From JACKHA01 sp041401985 (GTDB lineage Bacteria; Planctomycetota; Phycisphaerae; Phycisphaerales; UBA1924), in assembly GCA_041401985.1 (NCBI GenBank), contig JAWKTE010000004.1:172781-236780 (forward strand): DNA of 64,000 bases, in the 5' to 3' direction. The position numbers were made by a program, and so were the translations under genes. Under the pieces are notes generated by a model that ran no database searches, had not been told where the DNA came from, and saw only the letters and a program-made list of their open reading frames with translations. Below, piece after piece: positions 25,056-32,579 of this stretch (position 1 is the first letter of the stretch; every line of letters starts with the position of its first letter).

Positions 25056-25901
25056 ATGTCCATCAGCAGGCGGTCGTTCGTGGGCTTCTCAGCCTTGGCC
25101 GTGGGCGGGACGGTCGGTCTTTCGCCCCGCCGGTCGCTCGCCGCGGCCCAGCCCGAGGACGCGGCGCAGCCCGCGGGAATGCCGTGGTCGCCCCGCACCA
25201 CCGACGCGGACGCGCAGGCCGTCGTCGGCCAGTCGCACCGCGACATCGACGCCGTCCGCGCCCTGGTCACCAAGCGCCCGGCGCTGGCCCGCGCCGCCAT
25301 CGACTGGGGCTTCGGCGACTGGGAATCCGCCCTTGGTGCCGCGTCGCACACCGGGCGGCGCGAGATCGCCGAACTGCTCATCGCCCACGGGGCCCGCCCC
25401 AACCTGTTCACGCTCGCGATGCTCGGGCACGTCGACGCCGTCCGCGCCACGATCCAGGCCATGCCCGGCATCCAGCGCGTCAAGGGCCCGCACGGCATCA
25501 CGCTGATGCGCCACGCCCTGGCCGGCGGCGACGAGGCCGCGAACGTCGCGGAGTATCTTGAGGGTGTCGGCGGGGCCGACGAGGCCTACGCGAACGAGCC
25601 CGTCGAGGACGCGGTGGCGATCACCGGCACGTACGCGTTGGAGCCGGATCGGCTGTACGACGGCCCGGCGAGCCACGATCCGTCCGAGCGGGGCCGCTTC
25701 GAGATCGCCGAGGGCCGCCGCGGCTTCGAGTTCCGCACCGAGGGCTCGTTCGCCCGCAACCTCTTCCACCAGGGCGGGCTCGTGTTCAACCCCGCCGGCG
25801 CGGAGGCCGTCATGTTCCGGTTCCAGCCGGAGGCGTCGCGGACGCGCGTCGCGATCGAACTCGGCGATCGGACGGTGTGGGCGGCGCGTGAACCGTCCTG
25901 A
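25056..25901 (+). CDS. Tat-exported ankyrin-like protein
   Basis: 281 residues from the ATG at 25056, with GGGAG 7 bases upstream. The N-terminus SISRRSFVGFSALAVGG is a twin-arginine signal. Ankyrin-like repeats follow at about residues 60-165: HRDIDAVRALVTKRPALARA, GRREIAELLIAHGA and GHVDAVRATIQA each carry the helix-turn-helix consensus. The C-terminal 110 residues (ITGTYALEPDRLY, FARNLFHQGG) form a separate beta domain. It should fold before export and act outside the cytoplasm in protein binding. Its stop codon TGA is part of repeat F2. Confidence 0.78.
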   Translation: MSISRRSFVGFSALAVGGTVGLSPRRSLAAAQPEDAAQPAGMPWSPRTTDADAQAVVGQSHRDIDAVRALVTKRPALARAAIDWGFGDWESALGAASHTGRREIAELLIAHGARPNLFTLAMLGHVDAVRATIQAMPGIQRVKGPHGITLMRHALAGGDEAANVAEYLEGVGGADEAYANEPVEDAVAITGTYALEPDRLYDGPASHDPSERGRFEIAEGRRGFEFRTEGSFARNLFHQGGLVFNPAGAEAVMFRFQPEASRTRVAIELGDRTVWAAREPS

Positions 25902-26017
25902 GTCCTTTGTCCTTAGTCCTGAGTCCTGAGTCCTTGAGGTCGGGCCTCGGGTCGTCGGCAGGCCTCCGGCCTTCAGGCGCCCGACCATCAGGACACCGGA
26001 CACAGCACCCAGGACTG
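25895..26017. repeat. Repeat element F2, about 120 bp
   Basis: Starts with repeated GTCCTGAGTCC units that include the ankyrin-gene stop (25899-25901). It ends in GGACACCGGACACAGCACCC, whose complement resembles the GTGCTGTGTCC part of F1. It therefore has partly inverted ends. It lies between two convergent genes. Confidence 0.65.
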
Positions 26018-26023
26018 GGTTCC

Positions 26024-26899
26024 CTACGCGGCTTCCGCGCGGGGCGGCCCTTGCTCCTCCGCCCCGTCCGTCGTCGCCCTCGCCTTCGGCGTCCGCTTCA
26101 TCCCCGGCGTGCTGCTCGCTGGCGGCTCGGCCCCGAGGCGCGTCCAGAACGAGTCCGCGCCCTCGACCTTCGGCGCCGCCTCCGGCGTGCCCAGCGTGCC
26201 GACCGGGGCGGTGTTGACGACCGACGCCGGCGGCGCGCCCGGCTTGGCCATGAGCGTCGACGCGTCGCCCGTGGCCCACTGCGGGATGTCGTCGGACTCC
26301 TCGAGGCGGATCACCGATCCAAACCGGTACGCCATTCCCGTGGCCGAAACCACGCACACGATGTCCAGCCACGACCACGAGAACAGGAACGCGATCGTCG
26401 AGACGATCCCGGTCGCCGTTCCGTCCGGATCCTCCCATGACCCCGCCAGGTTGGCCTTGTAGGCCTCCTGCTCGTCGTACGTCATCGCCTGCCACTGCTG
26501 GCTCGCATCGTCGAGCACCGCCAGCGGCATCGACTCCTCATCGCCCATCAGCACGCCCTCATCAACGAGCGACCAGTAGATGTCCTGGCACAACGCGTCG
26601 TACGCCTCGGCGTCGGACACCGTCGCCCCGTCGTGCAGGAACTCGTGGGCCCGGAAATACGCGATCGTCCCCTTGGCGACGAAGCAGCACAGCACGCACA
26701 CCACGCCCGTGAGCACGCCCAGCCCGACCCCGCCCTTGTAGCGCGTCCCCAGCGCCATGCCCACGCCCGCCAGGGCCCCCACGCCGAACGCGAGCACAAC
26801 CAGGATTCGCGCGTCGATCAGGCGGCTGAACGCGATCCAGACGCCGGCGCCGACCAGCCCAAGCAGCAGGCTCAGCAGGAACCCGTTCATCGCACGCAT
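26024..26899 (-). CDS. Membrane protein of unknown function
   Basis: 291 residues from the ATG at 26899, with GGAGG 8 bases upstream. The first 75 residues hold three hydrophobic helices (GFLLSLLLGLVGAGVWIAF, ILVVLAFGVGALAGVGMAL, GVLTGVVCVLCCFVA). A soluble acidic region (about 80-165, VSDAEAYDALCQDIYWSLV) follows, then another helix (IVSTIAFLFSWSWLDIVCVV). A Pro/Ala-rich cytoplasmic-type tail closes it. The layout resembles small planctomycete stress or sensor membrane proteins, but I cannot assign a family. Confidence 0.65.
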   Translation of the reverse strand: MRAMNGFLLSLLLGLVGAGVWIAFSRLIDARILVVLAFGVGALAGVGMALGTRYKGGVGLGVLTGVVCVLCCFVAKGTIAYFRAHEFLHDGATVSDAEAYDALCQDIYWSLVDEGVLMGDEESMPLAVLDDASQQWQAMTYDEQEAYKANLAGSWEDPDGTATGIVSTIAFLFSWSWLDIVCVVSATGMAYRFGSVIRLEESDDIPQWATGDASTLMAKPGAPPASVVNTAPVGTLGTPEAAPKVEGADSFWTRLGAEPPASSTPGMKRTPKARATTDGAEEQGPPRAEAA

Positions 26900-27309
26900 C
26901 GCTCGAACCTCCACATCCGAGCCGCGGCCCGACCCGTGTCGGACGGGCGAGCGCTCGCGGCCTGCCTGCATCGGCACGCGCCGACCGGGCACGGAGCGAG
27001 CAGCCTCGACGGGGCCGCGGCGCTCGCTCGCTCGTGGCACATGGACGCTGTGGGCACCGCGTGGCGGTTGTTCCGGTCCGAGAAAGCACCGGCGCGGATT
27101 GGTGCGGGTGGGGCGGCGGGGGCCGCCTCGCACGACCGGAGAGCCCGAGCGGCGATCAAGGCGACCGCCAGGCGGCCCGATGCCGCGTCCGTTCACGGAT
27201 GCGGGGGTGTGGCCCCGCGGGCAAGCCTCATCGAGGGGCGGCTCCGACTTGTGCGGTCCCGACAGTCCAACAACCGCCGCCCCGATAGGGCGAAGCACTG
27301 GAGATTCCC
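26900..27309. other. 410-base divergent intergenic region
   Basis: Lies between the membrane-protein gene (-) and the carbonic anhydrase gene (+). A short hairpin CCGAC/GTCGG is present at 26929-26942. I see no supported gene, tRNA or repeat-family copy; both promoters must lie here. Confidence 0.5.
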
Positions 27310-28299
27310 ATGGCGCGTGCACGCACGATCGCGACGGTGGCGGGGCTGGGTCTGGCCGCGGGCCTGGCGATGGTCAGCGCGGCCGTCGCGGCCAATCCGC
27401 CCCAGACGACCCAGACCGCGCGCTCGGGCCAGCGAGCCGGCGTCGGCGCCTCCACCACCAACACCACCACCCAACGGGCCGCCGAAGCGAGCGTGACCGA
27501 CGCCGTCGACACCACCGGCGCGCCGCTCCTGGCCCCGGACCCGCTCGTCGACACCTACTCCGGCGCGATCCCCGACGCCCCCACCGTTCTGGCGATCCTC
27601 GAGGACGGCAACAACCGCTGGGTCACCGGGCACTGCCAGAGCCCCCGGACCGACGAATCCGCCCGGCGCGACGCCGCCGACAGCCCCGAGCAGCCCTTCG
27701 CCACCATCCTCACCTGCGCCGACTCGCGCATCCCCGTGGAGCGCATCTTCGATCGCGGCGTCGGTGAACTGTTCGTCCTCCGCGTCGCGGGCAACGTCGT
27801 CACCTCCTCAGAGGCCGGCAGCGTCGAGTACGGCGTCGGCCACCTGCACACGCCCGTCGTGGTCGTCATGGGGCACACCGGCTGCGGGGCCGTCGCCGCG
27901 GCCTGCGAGGGCGGGCACAACGCCCGCGGCACCTCGGTCAACACCCGCTTCCTGCTGGGCGAGATCGAGCCCGCCGTCCGCCGGGCCGCGACGCTGAACC
28001 CCAGCGCAGAGGGCGACGAACTCGTGGCCGCCGCGGTCCGCGAGAACGTGCTCCAGTCGATGCTCGACCTTCTCTCGACCAGCGACACCGTGCGCTCGGC
28101 CGTGGATCGCGGCGAGACGACGCTCGTCGGCGCGATCTACGACCTCCGCACGGGCCGGGTCGAGTGGCTCGGCGAGCACCCCTACCAGAGCGGGCTGATC
28201 TCGGTCATGCACCAGCGCGGCCCGATCGACGCGGGCCTGCCGGGACGAGTGCAAGGTCCGGTGACGGCCGAGGCGACGGGCGGGCGCGAGGGGAACTGA
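27310..28299 (+). CDS. Secreted beta-class carbonic anhydrase
   Basis: 329 residues from the ATG at 27310 (GGAGA upstream). Reversible hydration of CO2. A clear Sec signal (LGLAAGLAMVSAAVAANP) precedes a Thr/Gln/Ala-rich linker of about 60 residues. The beta-CA core starts near VLAILEDGNNRWVTGH. Zinc ligands lie in TCADSRIPVERIF (Cys with the Asp/Arg dyad) and MGHTGCGAV (His and Cys). FVLRVAGNVV is also conserved. Most bacterial beta-CAs are cytoplasmic, so the export signal is notable. A second, lower-identity region before the C-terminus (LVGAIYDLRTGRVEWLG) is typical. It is followed by a strong hairpin before the convergent MFS gene. Confidence 0.92.
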   Translation: MARARTIATVAGLGLAAGLAMVSAAVAANPPQTTQTARSGQRAGVGASTTNTTTQRAAEASVTDAVDTTGAPLLAPDPLVDTYSGAIPDAPTVLAILEDGNNRWVTGHCQSPRTDESARRDAADSPEQPFATILTCADSRIPVERIFDRGVGELFVLRVAGNVVTSSEAGSVEYGVGHLHTPVVVVMGHTGCGAVAAACEGGHNARGTSVNTRFLLGEIEPAVRRAATLNPSAEGDELVAAAVRENVLQSMLDLLSTSDTVRSAVDRGETTLVGAIYDLRTGRVEWLGEHPYQSGLISVMHQRGPIDAGLPGRVQGPVTAEATGGREGN

Positions 28300-28354
28300 G
28301 CAAACGCCGCCGGACGATTTCAGGCGGACCATCGGACAATCTGGAAGGGTGACG

Positions 28355-28426
28355 GACGCCGGACCTTCGCAGAGCCTCAGGTCCGGCGTCTGGACGCGAA
28401 ACAGCCTTCGATCGCTAGCGATCGAA
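28355..28426. terminator. Hairpin and 20-bp perfect palindrome between convergent genes
   Basis: GACGCCGGACCT (28355-28366) pairs perfectly with AGGTCCGGCGTC (28379-28390) around a 12-base loop. The palindrome TTCGATCGCTAGCGATCGAA follows at 28407-28426, directly before the MFS stop codon. There is no T-run, so factor-independent termination is only likely. Confidence 0.55.
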
Positions 28427-30046
28427 TCACGACCCCGCCGCCCGCGCCGGCGGCGTCGTCTCCACCGGCTGCTGACGCCTCCACCCCCCCGCGGGCATCG
28501 ACCGCGCCAGGTGCAGGAACCCCAGCCCGCCGGCCAGCGTCAGGATCGTGCACAGCGCGAAGACGTAGGCCCCGAGGTTCAGCGACGGGTCCGCCCCGTC
28601 CAGGACCTGGTACAGCCCCACGCCGATGAACGGCGCCATGATGCCGCGCACGCCATTGAGCGTCGCGTGCACGCCCATGTACTGCGATTCCATTCCCTTG
28701 GGCGCAAAGTCCAGGTGCCCGAGGTTCCATGCCAGCACGCCCCCGGCGAAGCCCAGGCCCATCAGGATGGCCGCGACGTACAGCAGCGGCTCGCTGTCGA
28801 ACTGCACGGCCAGGTACGTCACCCATGTCGCGCTCACGAACGCCCAGGAATGCACCGCCCGGAACTGCACGACGTGGAACCGGTCCAGCAGGCGGGCCCA
28901 CACCGGGATCATCAGCGGCATGAACAGCATCGGGATCGCCGTCGTGAGCGCGATCCCGCCGAAATACTCCATGCGGAACTGATCGCGCACCACGATCACC
29001 ACCAGCGGCGTGGTCATCAGGTTCCCCAGCCCCAGCAGGAACATCGCAACCATGTACCGCGCGTACAGCGGGTCGGCCTTCAGGACGCGCACGACGCCCA
29101 GCGGGCTGAACGTCGGCGCGTCCGAACCCGTCCGGGCCTTCTCCGCGCTCAGCAGCGCCCGGTGCCCCCGGACGCGGATGCGTCCCCACGCCCACACCCC
29201 AACCAGCGAGAGCGCGCCGCCGATCGGATAGAACCACCGGTCCGCATCGGGGAACAGGTTCAGCGCCTTGCCCAGCGCGAGCCCCAGCCCCGCGACCATC
29301 AGCACCTGGATCGTCGCGAGTTTGCCCGTGATCCGGGCCCGCACGTGCGGCCCGTAGTTGGCGCTCCAAATGGTTGATCGAAGCGTCAGGAACCCCGCCC
29401 AGCACAGGCGCCCGGCGATCACCGCCGCCACCACGCCCCACAGCCCCAGCGTTGTCCGCGGCGCGAACCCGATCAGCACGCACAGCGCGATCATCGAAAC
29501 CTGCAGCCCGTTGATGAACGCGATCTTGTTCAGCCCGTTCGAGAGTTTGACCCAGATGAACGAGACGATGTTGGCCGCCGCCGTGGAGGCCGACAGAATC
29601 GCCACCGCCTGGTTCAGCAGCGCGGCACTGACGACGCCCTCGTACGCGTTCTTGACGATCACGCCGACGATCGAGGAATCGACCACGACCAGCAGGAAGG
29701 GAAGGAACAGCGCGGCCCGGAGTTCCAGCGCGTAGTTCCGCCGCGACATCCGCGGCATCGACGAGGGATGGAACGATCGGAGCGCCCGCGAGACAAGCCG
29801 CACCGGCGCGGCGTGGCGAGCATCCACCAAGGCGTGCGGGGCGCCCCGAGCGCCGTCGTCCGGGTGCGCAGGTTCAGGCTCGATGCGGGCCGGGTCGGCG
29901 TGCTGGGGTCGGCGAGACGGCGATTGCAGTTCCGGGCCTGTTGGCACGCGATCCTCGGTGCGGCGGGTGTCGATCGCCCCACACCATCCTCGCCTCGCCG
30001 GCCGCTCCGGCGCGCGGGGCACTCCGCGTGTGATGGGCTGGCCCAT
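28427..30046 (-). CDS. MFS transporter
   Basis: 539 residues from the ATG at 30046; a TTG at 30109 is possible. Eleven to twelve hydrophobic helices follow a cytoplasmic N-terminal part of about 110 residues. The core opens with SRRNYALELRAALFLPF. The charged RIRVRGHRALLS loop separates the two halves, and motif-like stretches include GFAGGVLAWNLGHLDF. The PRMSRRNY opening recurs in planctomycete MFS proteins. The substrate is unknown; an anion, nucleoside or drug cannot be chosen. The N-terminal extension is Arg/Pro-rich and its true start is uncertain. Confidence 0.75.
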   Translation of the reverse strand: MGQPITRGVPRAPERPARRGWCGAIDTRRTEDRVPTGPELQSPSRRPQHADPARIEPEPAHPDDGARGAPHALVDARHAAPVRLVSRALRSFHPSSMPRMSRRNYALELRAALFLPFLLVVVDSSIVGVIVKNAYEGVVSAALLNQAVAILSASTAAANIVSFIWVKLSNGLNKIAFINGLQVSMIALCVLIGFAPRTTLGLWGVVAAVIAGRLCWAGFLTLRSTIWSANYGPHVRARITGKLATIQVLMVAGLGLALGKALNLFPDADRWFYPIGGALSLVGVWAWGRIRVRGHRALLSAEKARTGSDAPTFSPLGVVRVLKADPLYARYMVAMFLLGLGNLMTTPLVVIVVRDQFRMEYFGGIALTTAIPMLFMPLMIPVWARLLDRFHVVQFRAVHSWAFVSATWVTYLAVQFDSEPLLYVAAILMGLGFAGGVLAWNLGHLDFAPKGMESQYMGVHATLNGVRGIMAPFIGVGLYQVLDGADPSLNLGAYVFALCTILTLAGGLGFLHLARSMPAGGWRRQQPVETTPPARAAGS

Positions 30047-30224
30047 CGTAGCGCGGCGTGGGGATTCACTCCGCTGCCGCCTCCACCGCGTAGCACGCGG
30101 TGAATTCAAGCGTCCGATAGCCCCGGCATCTCCGGCATTCGTTTGCAGGATCCACCGATTCTCGGGAGGCGGGCTTGGGTGGAGCGATCGGAAGGGGTAC
30201 GGTGAGAAGTCGAGTCCTTTCGCG

Positions 30225-30240
30225 CCCCGCCAAAGCGGGG
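30225..30240 (+). other. Short leader hairpin upstream of the PEP-CTERM-like gene
   Basis: CCCCGC/GCGGGG with loop CAAA lies 48 bases upstream of the ATG at 30288. It may be a leader stem or part of a transcription-control site; nothing further can be shown. Confidence 0.35.
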
Positions 30241-30287
30241 ATTCTGGATCTGCATCACGAGATCCGCATCAAGAGGAGAATCGAGAC

Positions 30288-30905
30288 ATGAACAAGTCCT
30301 TTGGAATCGCCGTGGCCGCGGGCGGCGCCCTCGTCCTGGCCTCGTCCGCGTCGGCTGGCGTGCTCATCGACGCCGGGCCTTCGTCGACCAATTCGACCTT
30401 CACCGCCGCTGACTACGTCGCCGGCTCCGAGTTCGTCATCGACTCGCCGATGACGATCCGCGGGCTCGGCTGGATCGACGCCGAGGGCGACGGCCTGACC
30501 AACTCCCACCGCGTCGGCATCTGGGACGTCGCCACCCAGGCCCTGCTCGCCGAGGCCACCGTCACGCCCGCGAGCATGGCGGTTCCCTCCGCGCACGGCA
30601 CGGCCCAGTGGTTCTTCGCCTCTATCGCCGACCTCAACCTCCCCGCCGGCACCTACCGCGTCGCGGGCGAAGTCAGCGGCGACAACGTCGCGCTCGCGAA
30701 CGACAAGATCGCGGCCCCGGGCGTGACCATCACGCCCGGCTACGTCCGCACCGACTTCCCCAGCGGCGGCTTCGCGTACCCCAACCTGACCTTCGGTTCC
30801 GAGGCCGTCCGCGCTTCGGTGACCGACATGGTCGTCCCGGCCCCGGCCGGCGTCCTGGCCATGGCGGGCCTGCTGGCCCCGCTCGCCCGTCGTCGCCGCG
30901 CCTGA
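30288..30905 (+). CDS. Secreted DUF4082-like protein with PEP-CTERM-like sorting tail
   Basis: 205 residues from the ATG at 30288; AAGAGGAGAA is upstream. A Sec signal (ALVLASSASA) leads to a beta-sandwich domain whose pattern fits DUF4082: SPMTIRGLGWIDAEGDGL, SHRVGIWDVATQALLAEATV, LPAGTYRVAGEVSGDN. The C-terminus VPAPAGVLAMAGLLAPLARR followed by Arg-Arg-Ala is a hydrophobic segment ending in basic residues, as in PEP-CTERM-like proteins of Phycisphaerae. It should be exported and processed at the cell surface. A strong terminator follows. Confidence 0.85.
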   Translation: MNKSFGIAVAAGGALVLASSASAGVLIDAGPSSTNSTFTAADYVAGSEFVIDSPMTIRGLGWIDAEGDGLTNSHRVGIWDVATQALLAEATVTPASMAVPSAHGTAQWFFASIADLNLPAGTYRVAGEVSGDNVALANDKIAAPGVTITPGYVRTDFPSGGFAYPNLTFGSEAVRASVTDMVVPAPAGVLAMAGLLAPLARRRRA

Positions 30906-30937
30906 GCACGTCGGCTGGCTCTCCGTGAAAACGCAAC

Positions 30938-30967
30938 CGCCCGCGGCCCCGTGCCGCGGGCGTTTTT
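30938..30967 (+). terminator. Intrinsic terminator
   Basis: CGCCCGCGGC (30938-30947) pairs with GCCGCGGGCG (30953-30962) and is followed by TTTTTG. It ends the PEP-CTERM-like gene. Confidence 0.85.
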
Positions 30968-31015
30968 GTTTGAGGACCGCGCCCCCGCCGAGCAACCAGC
31001 GCGCCGGCCGGGCAA

Positions 31016-31088
31016 TGGAGCGGAGGAGACTCGAACTCCCAACATCTAGCTTGCAAAGCTAGCGCTCTACCAATTGAGCTACCGCCCC
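31016..31088 (-). tRNA. tRNA-Ala (anticodon TGC)
   Basis: 73 bases with 7-bp acceptor, D, anticodon and T stems. The acceptor carries the G3:U70 pair, the classic alanine identity element, with discriminator A. The anticodon loop TTTGCAA gives UGC. CCA is not encoded. Repeat B2 lies just upstream. Confidence 0.95.
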
Positions 31089-31115
31089 GGCTCGCCCATC
31101 GTAGCGCACCCGCGA

Positions 31116-31186
31116 CAGAGCCCGACGCGCAAGCGTCGTGGTCCGCGCCCCGCTGATCGACCACGACGCTCGCGCGTCGGGCTCTG
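31116..31186. repeat. Repeat element B2, inverted repeat family B
   Basis: 71 bp with 28-bp inverted ends beginning CAGAGCCCGACGCGC and GACCACGACGCTCGCGCG, differing at one position. It lies between tRNA-Ala and the peroxiredoxin gene. The left arm is nearly the same as B3 in ileS. Confidence 0.8.
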
Positions 31187-31209
31187 CGCCGGGTCAATCG
31201 CCGCTCCCC

Positions 31210-31845
31210 TCACAGATTCGGCTGCGGCGTCACCCGCAGATACGGCTTGAGCCGCTTGTACCCCTTCGGGAACAACCTGTCCGCCTCCGCGTCCGGCACC
31301 GCCGGCACGATGATGCAGTCCTGCCCGTGCTCCCAGTTCACCGGCGTGGCCACCTTGTAGTTCGCGGTCAGTTGCAGCGAGTCGAGCACCCGCAGGATCT
31401 CGTTGAAGTTCCGCCCCGTGCTGGCCGGGTACGTGATCATCAACTTGACCTTCTTGTCCGGCCCGATGATGAACACCGACCGCACCGTCAGCGTGTCGTT
31501 CGCCTTGGGGTGGATCATCCCGTACAGGTCTGCGACCCTCCGATCCGCGTCGGCCAGCAGCGGGAAGTTCAGGGCCGCGCCCTGGGTCTCCTCGATGTCC
31601 CTGGCCCAGGCGTGGTGGTCGGCCAGCGGATCGACCGACAGCCCGATCACCTTGCAGTTCCGCTTGGCGAACTCGCCCTTCAACCTGGCCACCGCCCCGA
31701 GTTCGGTCGTGCACACCGGCGTGAAGTTCTTCGGGTGGCTGAACAGGATGCACCACGAGGTGCCGATCCACTCATGGAAGCGGATCGGGCCCTCGGTCGA
31801 GTCCTGCGTGAAGTCGGGGGCGGTGTCGCCTATCTGGACGGGCAT
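31210..31845 (-). CDS. 1-Cys peroxiredoxin (Prx6 type)
   Basis: 211 residues from the ATG at 31845, with GGAG upstream. Reduces hydrogen and organic peroxides. The peroxidatic Cys sits in LFSHPKNFTPVCTTELGAV. The sequence has the DFTQDST opening and GLSVDPLADHHAWARDI typical of Prx6. The extra C-terminal part (VATPVNWEHGQDCIIVPAV, then RLFPKGYKRLKPYLR) is the family's extension. No resolving Cys is evident. Its leader follows repeat B2 and tRNA-Ala in the opposite direction. It is a stand-alone gene with no regulator visible. Confidence 0.94.
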   Translation of the reverse strand: MPVQIGDTAPDFTQDSTEGPIRFHEWIGTSWCILFSHPKNFTPVCTTELGAVARLKGEFAKRNCKVIGLSVDPLADHHAWARDIEETQGAALNFPLLADADRRVADLYGMIHPKANDTLTVRSVFIIGPDKKVKLMITYPASTGRNFNEILRVLDSLQLTANYKVATPVNWEHGQDCIIVPAVPDAEADRLFPKGYKRLKPYLRVTPQPNL

Positions 31846-31915
31846 GGCAAGGCTCCAAACGCGGTGCTGGCGGATCGATGGACGAGGCCGTCCGAACAAA
31901 CCGTATCCCCGCGGC

Positions 31916-32224
31916 TCACACGCCGCCCGGATCGATCTCCACGCCCCGCACATCACGCGAGGCGTGCATGGTCCGGAGGATCTCGATCGGCGTCCGATCG
32001 GCCCGATACGCGACCATGTACGCGTGGGCCAGCACGAACCGCACGCCCGACGGCGCCAACTCGGGACGCTCGATCCCCGCCAACGGCGCCGACGCCGCCC
32101 GGTCGAACGCCCGCTCCAGGTCCGCGAGCAGCGCATCCGCCCGACGCTGGCCGGACGCCTGGAACACAAAGTCCCAGATCTCCAGCGCGTCGACCTGCGC
32201 GACCGACGTGAGAATCCACGTCAT
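31916..32224 (-). CDS. ParE/RelE-superfamily toxin
   Basis: 102 residues from the ATG at 32224. The fold has the ParE pattern VDALEIWDFVFQASGQRRAD, then LLADLERAFDRA, a basic and aromatic strand (GVRFVLAHAYMVAYRAD), and the C-terminal IEILRTMHASRDV. ParE toxins poison gyrase and RelE toxins cleave mRNA; which applies here cannot be decided. It overlaps the antitoxin stop by 4 bases (ATGA), so synthesis is coupled. Confidence 0.88.
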   Translation of the reverse strand: MTWILTSVAQVDALEIWDFVFQASGQRRADALLADLERAFDRAASAPLAGIERPELAPSGVRFVLAHAYMVAYRADRTPIEILRTMHASRDVRGVEIDPGGV

Positions 32225-32508
32225 CCCGCCCGCTTCCGCGTCCGCGCGGTCCGGTGCGCGTCGAGCGTCGCGCGGAACTGCTCCGGCGTGACGAACTCGC
32301 CCCGCTCGGCCGCCGCCAGCCCCTCGGCGACCTTGGCCCGCATCTCGTCGAGTTCGATCTTGCGACGCTTCTCGTCGTCCTGCAGGCGACGGATCGCCTC
32401 GCGCACCACCTCGCTGGCCGACTGGTATCGACCGCTGCGGACGCGGGCCGCGATGAACCGGGCCTGCGCCGGCGTCACGGAGATGTTCAGCGTGCTGCGT
32501 TTGGCCAT
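32221..32508 (-). CDS. ParD-type antitoxin (CC2985-like)
   Basis: 95 residues from the ATG at 32508. The ribbon-helix-helix N-terminus (STLNISVTPAQARFIAA, then GRYQSASEVVREAIRRL) binds DNA and the helical C-terminal half wraps the toxin. A perfect inverted repeat at 32512-32530 overlaps its -10 box and is a natural operator for autorepression. The ATG is only 6 bases after the -10, so no ribosome binding site can fit: the mRNA is probably leaderless. Confidence 0.9.
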   Translation of the reverse strand: MAKRSTLNISVTPAQARFIAARVRSGRYQSASEVVREAIRRLQDDEKRRKIELDEMRAKVAEGLAAAERGEFVTPEQFRATLDAHRTARTRKRAG

Positions 32509-32511
32509 GGC

Positions 32512-32530
32512 CACATTGTAGCACAATGTG
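32512..32530 (-). promoter_or_regulatory. ParD operator palindrome overlapping the -10 box
   Basis: CACATTGT (32512-32519), AGC, then ACAATGTG (32523-32530): an 8-bp perfect inverted repeat with a 3-base spacer. On the minus strand TACAAT (32515-32520) lies inside it, six bases from the ATG at 32508. This fits autoregulation by the ribbon-helix-helix antitoxin. Confidence 0.75.
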
Positions 32531-32579
32531 CGCGAGCCCATTTCTTGCGCGAGCGCGAGGGCTTTCCACCTGGTGCGCG

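Noticed and set aside
26900..27309. Small gene or structured RNA in the divergent gap
   Set aside because: No frame with a ribosome site or conserved look and no convincing fold beyond a 5-bp stem.
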